The notes under the pieces: generated by a model
The model's input: only the letters and a program-made list of their open reading frames with translations
What the model was told of the DNA's origin: nothing
Database searches by the model: none
From: an uncultured Alphaproteobacteria bacterium
GTDB lineage: Bacteria; Pseudomonadota; Alphaproteobacteria; RF32; CAG-239
Assembly: GCA_944393205.1 (NCBI GenBank)
Contig: CALXZI010000013.1
Location: 1-34,498 of the forward strand
DNA length: 34,498 nucleotides
Direction: 5' to 3'
Translations under genes and position numbers: made by a program
In this document: positions 15,000 through 23,443 of the stretch, piece by piece
Layout of the letters: every line of letters starts with the position of its first letter
How positions within the stretch are numbered: the stretch's first letter is position 1

Positions 15000-17459
15000 A
15001 TGACAGGCAATCCACGTTACAACGGCGCTGAAACATTTGAAGAATGGCAGAAATCATGGAAGTTAGAAGACCGTTACAATTTCCGCGCCATTGAACAAAA
15101 GTGGCAAAAAATATGGGAAGATGAAAAACTTTATCATGTAGAGATTGATAAAAATAAAAAGAAATGTTACATCTTGGTTGAATTCCCTTATCCGTCCGGA
15201 GCCGGTTTACATGTCGGCCATCCTCGTTCTTATACGGCGCTTGATGTTGTTGCCCGTAAAAAACGCATGCAAGGTTATAATGTTTTATATCCGATGGGTT
15301 TTGACGCTTTCGGCTTACCTGCAGAAAACTATGCTATTAAAACCGGTATTCATCCGGCAAAATCCACTCAAGCAAACATTCAAAACTATACGCGCCAACT
15401 AAAATCCATTGGTTTTAGTTTTGACTGGGATCGTTGTATTGACACATCTTCTCCCGAATATTACAAGTGGACGCAATGGATGTTTATCCAATTGTTCAAA
15501 CACGGTATGGCCTATAAAGATAAAATGGCGATTAACTGGTGTCCTTCCTGCAAGGTCGGTTTAGCCAACGAAGAAGTCGTCAACGGTCATTGCGAACGTT
15601 GTGGAGCCGAAGTTGTCCGCCGCGACAAAGAACAATGGATGATTGCCATCACTAAATATGCCGACCGCTTGATTGACGATCTAAAAGACGTTGACTTTGT
15701 TGACCGTGTTAAAGCCCAACAAATCAACTGGATTGGCCGTTCTGAAGGTGCCGAGTTGGATTTTGATTTCGGCAATGACAAATTAACCGTTTTTACTACC
15801 CGTCCGGACACGGCTTTCGGTGTTACTTATATGGTTTTAGCGCCAGAACATGATTTTGTTGCCAAATACATGGACAAGTTTGAAAATCCGGAAGAAATCA
15901 AAAAATACATTGAAGCAACTGCCAAAAAATCAGATTTACAACGCACGGCTGACGACTCTAAAACCGGCGTTGAATTAAAAGGTATTAAAGCCCGCAACCC
16001 ATATAACGGTAAAATGATTCCGGTTTTTATTTCCGATTACGTCTTAATGGGTTACGGCACCGGCGCTATTATGGCCGTGCCGGCGCACGACCAACGCGAC
16101 TACGACTTTGCCAAAGCTTTCAATCTGCCGATTGTTCCTGTTTTAGACGGCGGCAATATTGAAGAAAAAGCTTTTGAAGAAGATGGACCGCACATCAATT
16201 CGGACTTCTTAAACGGCCTAAACAAAGAAGACGGTATGCGTCAAGCTATAGACCACGCTGTTAAAAACGGTTTCGGCCGCCCGAAAATTAATTATAAATT
16301 GCGCGACTGGGTCTTTTCTCGTCAACGCTATTGGGGCGAACCGATACCGATGGTATATTGCGAACATTGCGGCTGGCAGCCTTTAGATGAAAAAGACCTG
16401 CCGTTAACTTTACCGGAAATTTCTGATTATCAACCCAATGATAATGGCGATTCGCCTTTGGCTAAAGCCTCCGATTGGGTAAACACAACCTGCCCCAAAT
16501 GCGGCAAACCGGCGCGGCGCGAAACCGATGTTATGCCTAATTGGGCAGGTTCTTCTTGGTACTTTTTACGTTATTGTGACCCACATAACAATAAAGAGTT
16601 TGCCTCTAAAGAAGCGCTTGATTACTGGATGAATGTTGATTGGTACAACGGCGGTATGGAACATACCACGCTACACTTGTTATACTCTCGTTTCTGGCAC
16701 AAGTTTTTATACGATTGCGGCTACGTTTCAACCAAAGAACCTTATAACAAACGCACTTCACATGGCATGATTTTGGCTGAAAACGGCGAAAAAATGTCAA
16801 AATCACGCGGCAATGTCATTAATCCTGATGATATTGTCAACAACTACGGCGCCGATACTTTCCGCTTATATGAGATGTTTATCGGCCCGTTTGAACAAAC
16901 AGCCATGTGGTCAGATGAAAGCCTGATGGGCGTATACCGTTTCATCGGCAAAATCTATAACCTTTTCAAAAAAGTTTATAAAACCGAGCCAGAAGAAAAA
17001 GATCTGCGCGCCATGCATAAATGCATCTTGGAAGTAACCGAACGTATTGACCAGATGAAATTTAATACGGCTGTTTCTTCTTTAATGACTTATGTCAATC
17101 ACCTTTCCGGACTTGAAAAAATTCCGGCAAAATTATACGAAACGCTTATTAAACTTTTAAGTCCGTTCACACCGCATTTAGCTGAAGAGATGTGGGCGCG
17201 TTTGGGCTTTTCTTCTTCCGTCATAACAGAGACTTGGCCGCAAGGTGATCCCAAATTGGCTGAAGAAAACACCGTTACTATTGCCGTGCAAATTTGCGGA
17301 AAAATGCGCGGAACGATTGATTTGCCCAAAGACAGTTCGGAAGAAATCATCAAAGAGGCAGCGCTAAAGCTTGAAAACGTCGCCCGCCAAACCAACGGCA
17401 AAGAAATCAAAAAAATCATCATTGTACCAAATAGGATTGTAAACATTGTTGCAGCATAA
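15000..17459 (+). CDS. leuS: Leucine--tRNA ligase
   Basis: LeuRS charges tRNA-Leu and edits mischarged tRNA. It has 819 residues. The HIGH-type motif is HVGH at 71-74 within PYPSGAGLHVGHPRSYTA. Two zinc-knuckle Cys clusters (CPSCK...CERC and CPKC) flank the editing domain, which shows TTRPDTAFGVTY and a GTGAIMAVPAHDQRD block. KMSKS is at 598-602. An anticodon-binding domain and a C-terminal tRNA-binding domain follow. The N-terminus carries about 24 extra residues before the usual DRYNF start. No alternative start codon exists in that stretch, and GGAG lies 10 bases before the ATG, so the extension seems real. It heads a leuS-lptE-holA cluster, the normal alphaproteobacterial arrangement. Confidence 0.97.
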   Translation: MTGNPRYNGAETFEEWQKSWKLEDRYNFRAIEQKWQKIWEDEKLYHVEIDKNKKKCYILVEFPYPSGAGLHVGHPRSYTALDVVARKKRMQGYNVLYPMGFDAFGLPAENYAIKTGIHPAKSTQANIQNYTRQLKSIGFSFDWDRCIDTSSPEYYKWTQWMFIQLFKHGMAYKDKMAINWCPSCKVGLANEEVVNGHCERCGAEVVRRDKEQWMIAITKYADRLIDDLKDVDFVDRVKAQQINWIGRSEGAELDFDFGNDKLTVFTTRPDTAFGVTYMVLAPEHDFVAKYMDKFENPEEIKKYIEATAKKSDLQRTADDSKTGVELKGIKARNPYNGKMIPVFISDYVLMGYGTGAIMAVPAHDQRDYDFAKAFNLPIVPVLDGGNIEEKAFEEDGPHINSDFLNGLNKEDGMRQAIDHAVKNGFGRPKINYKLRDWVFSRQRYWGEPIPMVYCEHCGWQPLDEKDLPLTLPEISDYQPNDNGDSPLAKASDWVNTTCPKCGKPARRETDVMPNWAGSSWYFLRYCDPHNNKEFASKEALDYWMNVDWYNGGMEHTTLHLLYSRFWHKFLYDCGYVSTKEPYNKRTSHGMILAENGEKMSKSRGNVINPDDIVNNYGADTFRLYEMFIGPFEQTAMWSDESLMGVYRFIGKIYNLFKKVYKTEPEEKDLRAMHKCILEVTERIDQMKFNTAVSSLMTYVNHLSGLEKIPAKLYETLIKLLSPFTPHLAEEMWARLGFSSSVITETWPQGDPKLAEENTVTIAVQICGKMRGTIDLPKDSSEEIIKEAALKLENVARQTNGKEIKKIIIVPNRIVNIVAA

Positions 17460-18003
17460 AAAAATATATACAGCGCTCTGCGCTTTCTTAATGATAACTG
17501 CTTGCGGTTTTGAGCCTCTGTACGTTGAGCGTAAAACCGAAGACGGTTGGTATTACAAAGGTGAATTTGACACCAGCATTACCGATGAAATGGAAAAAAT
17601 CAGAATAGAACCGATTTCAGACCGCTTTGGACAGTTGCTCCGAAATAATCTTCTTGATAGTTTCACCCCCAAAGGAACACCGGCAAACCCGCGTTATCGT
17701 TTAGTAATCGGAAATATTGACAAACAAGTTGTACAGCAAGCTCTGCGTGATGATATCACCGCCACCCGTGAACGTGTCCGTTATAAAGTTTATTATTACC
17801 TATACGATAACGAAAGTAACAAACAGCTGGTGCGTGGCAACAGCATGGCTTATGTCAGTTACGATATTTTGGCCAATCCGTATTCCACCACCTTTGCCCA
17901 GAAAAAAACAGAACAAAATGCAGCGGATATTATTGCAAATGATATTTCTTTGCGAATGGGGGCGTATTTTCATTCCATTATGACCAAAGCAAGCAAAAAA
18001 TAG
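17446..18003 (+). CDS. lptE: LPS-assembly lipoprotein LptE
   Basis: LptE is the outer-membrane lipoprotein plug of the LptD translocon that inserts lipopolysaccharide. The start appears to be TTG at 17446, inside the end of leuS (14-base overlap), with AGGA about 9 bases upstream. No ATG is available before the signal peptide. The signal sequence ends in the lipobox LMITAC, followed directly by GFEPLY, the hallmark of alphaproteobacterial LptE. The rest is the expected periplasmic domain, including the stretch RERVRYKVYYYLYD. The overlap implies translational coupling to leuS. Total length of 185 residues is normal. Its presence indicates an LPS-bearing outer membrane. Confidence 0.88.
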   Translation: MLQHKKIYTALCAFLMITACGFEPLYVERKTEDGWYYKGEFDTSITDEMEKIRIEPISDRFGQLLRNNLLDSFTPKGTPANPRYRLVIGNIDKQVVQQALRDDITATRERVRYKVYYYLYDNESNKQLVRGNSMAYVSYDILANPYSTTFAQKKTEQNAADIIANDISLRMGAYFHSIMTKASKK

Positions 18004-18012
18004 GCAAATGTC

Positions 18013-19041
18013 ATGAATTTCAAACCGGCAGACATTGTGCAATACCTCAAGCAACCGAATCCTGACATAAAATGTGTTGTCATCTTCGGCAGCAATGAAG
18101 GAATGATTGCCGATTATGCCAAACAGTTTGCCCAGACTGTATGTCCTGATTTAAGCGATGCTTTTCAAGTAGCGCAATTTTCTATGGACATACTGGAAAA
18201 AGATTTTGGTCTCTTGTTTGGTGAATATAACGCTCGTTCTCTGATGGGCGGCCGCCGTGTAATTATGATTCGTGACGCCAATAACAACTTGACAATGCCA
18301 TTAAAAAATCTGTTTCAAAACAGCAACTCCGACACTCTGTTGGTTATTAGCTCTTCCTCATTAAATACTAAATCATCGCTGGTAACTATGGCTAAAGATC
18401 GGAAAGACTTTGCCGCAATCGGTTGTTATGATGACAGAGAAGAAAATATTTATACCGCTGCTCGCGAATATTTCGTTAAAAACGGAATAACCATTAGCCC
18501 CGATGCTATGCAGCTTTTGTGCAGCCGTCTTTCAAATGATCGTAAAGCTTCTTTGGCAGAAATGGACAAGCTGGTAACATATTTAGGAACCCGCCGCAAT
18601 GTAGAAATCAATGACATAAAAAATCTTATCGGAGATACTTCCGGCTCAACACAAGAAGATTTATGTTATTTTGTTGCCAAAGGTGAAATCGGCAAAGCCT
18701 TGGAAGCTTACCAAGAATTATTACACGCCGGCGAAGAACCTGTTTCATTGGTGCGAAACCTGACCTATCATTTTGAAAAACTGTTAAGCTATGCCGCCAT
18801 GATGGAACAAGGGCAATCGGCCGACAGTATTGTTACCGCCATTCGTCCGCCGGTTATGTTTTTTCGCAAATCAGACTTGGTACAGCAAATTAAAATTTGG
18901 AAAAGAAAAGCCGTTTTAGATGTTTTGGAATTATTATACAAATGCGAACGCCAATGCAAAACGACCAACGTTCCGGCTGAAGATGTCTTATCTTACACTT
19001 TAATGCAAATCGGCGGCGCCGCACGCAAATTAAAACGTTAA
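18013..19041 (+). CDS. holA: DNA polymerase III subunit delta
   Basis: HolA is the clamp-loader subunit that opens the beta sliding clamp. The 342-residue length matches the family. It has an N-terminal AAA+-like domain without a functional P-loop (VVIFGSNEGMIADYAKQFA), the segment ARSLMGGRRVIMIRD, then the central lid domain with LSNDRKASLAEMDKL, and the C-terminal collar helices. It starts 9 bases after lptE, and lptE-holA adjacency is standard in alphaproteobacteria. The next gene, apt, is convergent with a single base between stops and no terminator is visible. Confidence 0.9.
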   Translation: MNFKPADIVQYLKQPNPDIKCVVIFGSNEGMIADYAKQFAQTVCPDLSDAFQVAQFSMDILEKDFGLLFGEYNARSLMGGRRVIMIRDANNNLTMPLKNLFQNSNSDTLLVISSSSLNTKSSLVTMAKDRKDFAAIGCYDDREENIYTAAREYFVKNGITISPDAMQLLCSRLSNDRKASLAEMDKLVTYLGTRRNVEINDIKNLIGDTSGSTQEDLCYFVAKGEIGKALEAYQELLHAGEEPVSLVRNLTYHFEKLLSYAAMMEQGQSADSIVTAIRPPVMFFRKSDLVQQIKIWKRKAVLDVLELLYKCERQCKTTNVPAEDVLSYTLMQIGGAARKLKR

Positions 19042-19042
19042 T

Positions 19043-19558
19043 TTAATCTTGTAATAAAGAAAACACTTCTGTTTCAGACGGAAAAAGCGCCCGTCCTTTT
19101 AAGGCTGTCAATTCCAACAAAAACGCAACAAAACAAACTTTCCCACCGATTCGTTCAATCAAACGGCAAGCAGCCGCAGCCGTTCCGCCGGTTGCTAACA
19201 AATCATCAACAACCAAAACCTTTCGGCCGGTTTCAATGGCATCTTTATGAATTTCCAAAACATTCTTACCGTATTCCAAATTATATTCTATTCTTTCCAC
19301 AGCAGCCGGAAGTTTTCCTGGTTTGCGAACAATCACTAAGCCGCAACCCAATTTATAAGCCAAAGGCGCACCGAACAAATAACCACGCGATTCTATAACG
19401 GCTATATAGTCTATTCCCCGCCCTTTAAACTTTTCATAAAACAAATCCACAACTTGCTTAAACGCCTCTCCATCTTTAAGCAAGGTTGTGATATCGCGAA
19501 ACAATATTCCTTTTTTGGGAAAATCCGGAACATTTCTGATTTTCTTTATTAAATCCAT
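19043..19558 (-). CDS. apt: Adenine phosphoribosyltransferase
   Basis: Apt salvages adenine to AMP using PRPP in the cytoplasm. At 171 residues it has the standard size. The PRPP-binding loop is VLVVDDLLATGGTA at 114-127. The N-terminal signature NVPDFPKKGILFRDIT and the flexible-loop segment ESRGYLFGAPLAYKLG match the family. The ribosome binding site is weak (AAGAACG). It lies downstream of the flavoreductase-rubredoxin gene on the same strand, with a hairpin at 19607-19640 between them that may separate the two. Confidence 0.95.
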   Translation of the reverse strand: MDLIKKIRNVPDFPKKGILFRDITTLLKDGEAFKQVVDLFYEKFKGRGIDYIAVIESRGYLFGAPLAYKLGCGLVIVRKPGKLPAAVERIEYNLEYGKNVLEIHKDAIETGRKVLVVDDLLATGGTAAAACRLIERIGGKVCFVAFLLELTALKGRALFPSETEVFSLLQD

Positions 19559-19606
19559 TTTTCGTTCTTACATAACTTTATTTTAAAATCTCAACATAAA
19601 CAAACT

Positions 19607-19640
19607 TCAGGCATTCTCCTTATCAATGAAGAATGCCTGA
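19607..19640 (-). terminator. Hairpin after the rubredoxin gene, weak terminator
   Basis: An 11-bp perfect stem (TCAGGCATTCT at 19607-19617 with AGAATGCCTGA at 19630-19640) lies 8 bases past the stop. The following minus-strand sequence AGTTTGTTTATG is only moderately T-rich, so termination may be partial and could allow apt to be cotranscribed. Confidence 0.5.
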
Positions 19641-19648
19641 AAAACACA

Positions 19649-19780
19649 TTAGCGCAATTCAAATTGGTCTTTACCAACACCGCACAGCGGGCAAACCCAA
19701 TCTTCCGGCAAATCTTCAAACGGCACTTCGCCGTCATAAACATAACCGCAAACAATGCAAGTCCATTTTTTATTTTCCAT
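19649..19780 (-). CDS. Free rubredoxin from an internal start (candidate)
   Basis: Within the fusion gene, AAAGGAGA (19788-19795) lies seven bases before an in-frame ATG at 19780. This would give a 43-residue protein, [17 protein letters not shown]..., that coincides exactly with the rubredoxin domain: Cys8, Cys11, Cys30 and Cys33 would bind one iron. The quality of the ribosome binding site inside a coding region and its position at the domain border suggest that both the fusion and a free rubredoxin are made from one gene. The alternative is that an independent rubredoxin gene was recently joined in frame to the reductase. Expression is inference. Confidence 0.55.
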   Translation of the reverse strand: MENKKWTCIVCGYVYDGEVPFEDLPEDWVCPLCGVGKDQFELR

Positions 19781-20311
19781 AGTATTTTCTCCTTTCTGAT
19801 TAACATTGGTTTGTTTTTTATATTTTTCAAAAGCGGCCATAACTTTATCTTTAAGCCCATCACGATACATTTTATAAGTCAGCGGCTCGCCGACGCGACT
19901 ATCAAAGGCATCAACAATCTTGGCAAAAAACACCGTATTGCTCGGATATTCAAGACTTTCCGTCACCAAACAGCGGATTTTAGCCAAAGCCTGACTCAAA
20001 TACATTGCACCCTTTTGCTCAATTCCACCGGCTTCTGCCCATTTATCAGCATTACGACTGCTTTGATAACCGAAAATCCCTACTATCAGCGGATTAATAT
20101 CTTGAGGCAAAACGCTCAATGCAAACTCTCCGGTTTCTTCCACAACTTTTTTTGTATAACTTCCATTCATACATGATATCATCAAAAAATCAGGGTCGGT
20201 TGCCACTTGGCTCACAGCATCAATCAAAGAACCAACAAAACGCCCCTTTTCGTCTCTGGCCGATAATACATATAATCCGTTAGAAATCGTAAACAATGCT
20301 TCCGGCTGCAT
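19649..20311 (-). CDS. Flavin reductase domain fused to rubredoxin (high-molecular-weight rubredoxin type)
   Basis: A 220-residue electron-transfer protein. Residues 1-165 form an FMN-binding flavin reductase domain ([38 protein letters not shown]). After a Lys/Gln linker, residues 178-220 form a rubredoxin with [10 protein letters not shown] and CPLCGVGKD. Comparable fusions (Hrb) pass electrons from NAD(P)H to flavodiiron proteins for oxygen or NO reduction; no such partner is seen here. The rubredoxin is about ten residues shorter than usual between its two Cys pairs, which lack the common loop. AAAGGAGGAAAT lies just before the ATG. A second perfect ribosome binding site and ATG open inside the gene at the rubredoxin boundary. 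Confidence 0.88.
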   Translation of the reverse strand: MQPEALFTISNGLYVLSARDEKGRFVGSLIDAVSQVATDPDFLMISCMNGSYTKKVVEETGEFALSVLPQDINPLIVGIFGYQSSRNADKWAEAGGIEQKGAMYLSQALAKIRCLVTESLEYPSNTVFFAKIVDAFDSRVGEPLTYKMYRDGLKDKVMAAFEKYKKQTNVNQKGENTMENKKWTCIVCGYVYDGEVPFEDLPEDWVCPLCGVGKDQFELR

Positions 20312-20406
20312 ATTTCCTCCTTTGCTGTAAAATATGAATAAAGCATAATGACTTTAAATAACAATGTAAACCCCAAATTACCACTTCTAAAAAACAAAAA
20401 TACGAC

Positions 20407-20453
20407 TTGACAATGGAATTTAAATAGATAATATAGGGTATAGGACTATATAC
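20407..20453 (+). promoter_or_regulatory. Promoter and candidate operator of the metal sensor
   Basis: TTGACA (20407-20412) and TAATAT (20429-20434) are separated by 16 bases, a strong promoter. Just after the -10 is an inverted repeat, TATAG-GA-CTATA (20439-20450), inside GTATA-N6-TATAC (20438-20453), preceded by GGG. This is a good place for the CsoR/RcnR-type repressor to bind its own promoter. Confidence 0.6.
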
Positions 20454-20467
20454 TATATGAGGTGATT

Positions 20468-20746
20468 ATGTCTTTTTGTTGTAATAATGAAGAAAAGAGA
20501 AAACTTGAAGTTCGTCTAAACCGCATAGAAGGTCAAATCCGCGGTATCAATAAAATGATATCTGAAGATCGTGATTGCATGGAAATTTTAAATCAGATTG
20601 TTTCTTGCCAATCTGCTTTAAAAGGCGTTTGGAAAGAAGTTGTCCGCGGTCACTTGCAAAATTGCATCACCGATGCTTTAAAAACCGGCAAAAACAGCGC
20701 TGTTTTGATTGATGAGTTGGCAGAACATTTAGAAAAAATGAAATAA
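20468..20746 (+). CDS. Metal-sensing repressor of the CsoR/RcnR family
   Basis: A 92-residue all-helical repressor (DUF156 family) that releases DNA on metal or other ligand binding. GAGGTG precedes the ATG at 20468; the GTG at 20462 overlaps that site and is less likely. Family signatures are RLNRIEGQIRGINKM and the ligand set Cys37 (in DRDCMEIL), His62 and Cys66 (GHLQNC), which equals the copper-binding Cys-His-Cys triad of CsoR. RcnR instead has His at the last position. Extra cysteines occur at 4, 5 and 47. The gene lies 10 bases before a cation exporter, so it probably represses both genes and senses the metal that the exporter removes. Confidence 0.9.
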   Translation: MSFCCNNEEKRKLEVRLNRIEGQIRGINKMISEDRDCMEILNQIVSCQSALKGVWKEVVRGHLQNCITDALKTGKNSAVLIDELAEHLEKMK

Positions 20747-20756
20747 GGAAAAGAAA

Positions 20757-21413
20757 ATGGACAATGAAATTCTAAAAAACAAAACGCTTTTGGTAATTAT
20801 TGTCACTTTACTTACCATGGTTGCTGAAATCGGTTTCGGTATTTATACCAAATCCATGGCTTTGACCGCCGATGGCTTTCACATGGGAACCCATGCGCTC
20901 GCTTTATCCATCACTTATTTAGTATGTGTCGTCGTAACCCGCTACAAAAACCGCGAAGAAATTCTAAACGCGCTCGGCGGTTACACCAGTGCGCTGTTTT
21001 TAGGCTTAACCTCTTTAGGGATTCTCTATGAATCGGTTGAACGTTTCATTCATCCGCAATCCATTTCATTCAACGAGGCAATTTTGGTAACTGTCATCGG
21101 CCTGATTGTCAACATAGTCTGTGTTTTGATTATGTCTGAAAACCATATTCATTGCCACACACATCAAGAACATACAAAACACGCGCACAAGCACAAAGAA
21201 AACCTCAATTTCAAAGCGGCTTATTTGCACATTTTGGCTGACGCCTTAACCTCGGTTATGGCCATCATAGCCTTAACCTGCGGCAAATATTTTGGCTGGG
21301 TATTTTTAGATCCGTTAATCGGCATTGTTGGCGGGCTCATCATCTTGAAATGGTCGGTTGGTTTGATTAAATCATCTTTTAACATACTAATCGGTTCACC
21401 GCTCAAAAAATAA
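20757..21413 (+). CDS. Cation diffusion facilitator lacking the C-terminal domain (DmeF-like)
   Basis: A 218-residue cytoplasmic-membrane metal/proton antiporter with six membrane segments. The second segment has ADGFHMGTHA, the DmeF-type variant of the usual HxxxD site, and the fifth has HILADALTS, with its HxxxD site. A His-rich loop between segments 4 and 5 (HIHCHTHQEHTKHAHKHKE) would gather metal ions. The protein stops right after segment 6, so the cytoplasmic ferredoxin-like domain of most family members is absent, and no frameshift is seen downstream. Cobalt, nickel, zinc or iron are possible substrates. It is cotranscribed with the metal-sensing repressor, which has a copper-type ligand set. 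Confidence 0.88.
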   Translation: MDNEILKNKTLLVIIVTLLTMVAEIGFGIYTKSMALTADGFHMGTHALALSITYLVCVVVTRYKNREEILNALGGYTSALFLGLTSLGILYESVERFIHPQSISFNEAILVTVIGLIVNIVCVLIMSENHIHCHTHQEHTKHAHKHKENLNFKAAYLHILADALTSVMAIIALTCGKYFGWVFLDPLIGIVGGLIILKWSVGLIKSSFNILIGSPLKK

Positions 21414-21478
21414 ACTTGAAAAACAAGCCTCTCTTTGTTTATATAAATTTCGGCTAAATAAATATAAGGACAAAAACA

Positions 21479-22327
21479 ATGCGTAGTTGTTTAGTTTTGG
21501 AAGGGGGCGCCAAACGCGGCATTTATACGGCCGGCGTTTTGGATGTATTGTTAGAAAACAATATTATGACCGACGGCGTTATCGGTGTTTCGGCCGGTGC
21601 CATCCATGGTTGTTCTTATGTTTCCAAACAAATCGGACGCAGCATTCGCTATAATCTGAAATACAACAATGATTATCGCTTTATGAGCTTCAAATCTTGG
21701 CTCAAAACCGGCAATATGGTTGATACTGACTTTGCCTACAACGAATTACCTGAAAAATTAGATATTTTTGATCACAAAACCTTTGAAAACAATCCGACAA
21801 ATTTTTATGTTACCTGCTCTAATCTTAAGACCGGCAAAGCCGAATATATCCGCTGCCCCGAAATGAAAGGCAAATATATGGATTATCTCCGCGCTTCCGC
21901 CTCCATGCCGTTTGTTTCCAAAATCGTTGAGATTGACAACAAATCCTTTCTTGACGGCGGCATCACAGATAGCATCCCCTTACAAGCAGCTTTTGACCTT
22001 GGTTATGACAAAAACATTGTTGTTCAAACCCGCCCTGAAGGCTATTCCAAAAAACCGTTTGCCTTAAAATGGCTGGCCAAACTTGTTTACAAAAAATTTC
22101 CGGAATTTATCAAAGCCCTGCAAAACAGACACACAATGTACAATCAAGAATTGGCACAAATTAACAAACTGCAAGAAGAGGGGAAAATTTTTGTTATCCG
22201 CCCAACACGTTATATTAAAATCAAGCGTATGGAAACAAACCCCGATATTATCAAAGAAATGTACGAACTCGGCCGACATGATGCATCTGCCGCGCTTATG
22301 AAACTGAAAACATTTTTAAAAAAATAA
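21479..22327 (+). CDS. Patatin-like phospholipase
   Basis: A 282-residue serine acyl hydrolase of the bacterial patatin family (RssA/YjjU type). The glycine-rich oxyanion motif is EGGAKRG near the N-terminus. The nucleophile is Ser38 in GVSAG, and the catalytic Asp159 lies in DGG. The block RASASMPFVSKIVEIDNKSF is typical of the YjjU branch. No signal peptide is present, so it acts in the cytoplasm or at the inner face of the membrane. AAGGA lies about nine bases before the ATG. It follows the exporter by 65 bases without a clear terminator and may have its own promoter. Substrate is unknown. Confidence 0.9.
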   Translation: MRSCLVLEGGAKRGIYTAGVLDVLLENNIMTDGVIGVSAGAIHGCSYVSKQIGRSIRYNLKYNNDYRFMSFKSWLKTGNMVDTDFAYNELPEKLDIFDHKTFENNPTNFYVTCSNLKTGKAEYIRCPEMKGKYMDYLRASASMPFVSKIVEIDNKSFLDGGITDSIPLQAAFDLGYDKNIVVQTRPEGYSKKPFALKWLAKLVYKKFPEFIKALQNRHTMYNQELAQINKLQEEGKIFVIRPTRYIKIKRMETNPDIIKEMYELGRHDASAALMKLKTFLKK

Positions 22328-22359
22328 AACAGCCTTGGTTTCCAAAGCGGCAAAATTGC

Positions 22360-22656
22360 TTAATCTTCTATATCTGCCTCATAGGCATAAACAATTTTAC
22401 TGTCTTCTTCATTTTCCGTATCGCTTAACTCGCAAACCAAAAGTTTGTCAGCATCTGCCAAACTGTCAAATATATTATCCGGCACGCCGTCTAATACGAT
22501 AGATTCGTTTTCATTGCGGAATAATTCAGCCGAATTATTTTCCACATCCAACACAATTCTTGTATTTTCAGCCGGAGGGGTATCTCCTGCATACAAAAGC
22601 AGCATAACCTCGTCTTCATCATTCACAACAAAATCATAAGTGGTTATTTTTTCCAT
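22360..22656 (-). CDS. Small acidic hypothetical protein, 98 aa
   Basis: A very acidic soluble protein (many Glu and Asp, C-terminus AYEADIED) with no membrane segment or Cys motif. AAGGAG lies close before the ATG, which supports translation. Alternating hydrophobic and acidic residues (VMLLLYAGDTPPAENTRIVL) suggest a small beta-rich fold. It faces the patatin gene convergently and is divergent from the HExxH membrane protein. I do not recognise its family and propose no function. Confidence 0.65.
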   Translation of the reverse strand: MEKITTYDFVVNDEDEVMLLLYAGDTPPAENTRIVLDVENNSAELFRNENESIVLDGVPDNIFDSLADADKLLVCELSDTENEEDSKIVYAYEADIED

Positions 22657-22780
22657 AATTTTCTCCTTTTATATTTATATTAATAAAATTATACGCTTTT
22701 ACAAGAAATTATTTTCATTTTATGTTGATAGATTCTATAAATTTGCTGTATTTATTTACAATTAATGATATGAAAAACAT

Positions 22781-23443
22781 ATGTCAAAACTTTTAGATAA
22801 AATTATCAATTTATTTAAATGGCCCATTGCGATATATATGCTGATATCGCTACCGGCTTTACTTTCTTCTATTGATTTTTTTAATTTTAAAAACTTCAAA
22901 TCATTAGCTTTTGGCGGTGGTTTTTTCATGTATTTTATCGCTCGCACCATGGCCGATTCATCGGTTAAAGTGTCTATGCAAATTATAGCTCATGAGTTGA
23001 CACATACTTTTTTTGCTCTGCTTACTTTACATAAAATTGAACACATCCGCCTCAATCCCGACGAAAGCGGCGGCGAAATGGGTTTTAAAGGCGACGGCAA
23101 CTGGCTGATTATAATTGCACCATATTTTTTTCCATTGTTTGGTATGTTTTATATGATGATAATGGGCTTTTTCCCCAACAGTCTTGTTTTTAACGGTGTT
23201 TTGGGCTATTTTCTGGGTTATCATATGGATACCGTCGGCTCGCAAATTCACGACAAACAAACAGATTTACCCAAAGTAACCTACACTTTTTGCTGGCTGT
23301 TTTTACCCGGAGCTAATTTATGGATTATCGGTAGCTTTTTAGCTTTTAACAGCCGCGGCTGGGAAGGAATAACCGTTTATTTTGATTTAATCAACCGGCT
23401 TAATTTACAAAATTTCCAACATTTGGTAAATATGCTTTTTTAA
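22781..23443 (+). CDS. Integral membrane HExxH protein, M50-like, copy 1
   Basis: A 220-residue protein with about five membrane segments and a zinc-protease motif, HELTH, at 71-75 inside a hydrophobic stretch (MQIIAHELTHTFFALLT). A downstream Asp162 in KQTDLPKV is in the right position to be the third zinc ligand, as in site-2 or M50B proteases. Further shared elements with the protein at 27240 are GEMGF near residue 100 and a P-rich membrane segment. No clear ribosome binding site precedes the ATG. The stop overlaps that of the convergent ldcA-like gene. An intramembrane protease role is likely by motif, but its substrate is unknown. Confidence 0.75.
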   Translation: MSKLLDKIINLFKWPIAIYMLISLPALLSSIDFFNFKNFKSLAFGGGFFMYFIARTMADSSVKVSMQIIAHELTHTFFALLTLHKIEHIRLNPDESGGEMGFKGDGNWLIIIAPYFFPLFGMFYMMIMGFFPNSLVFNGVLGYFLGYHMDTVGSQIHDKQTDLPKVTYTFCWLFLPGANLWIIGSFLAFNSRGWEGITVYFDLINRLNLQNFQHLVNMLF

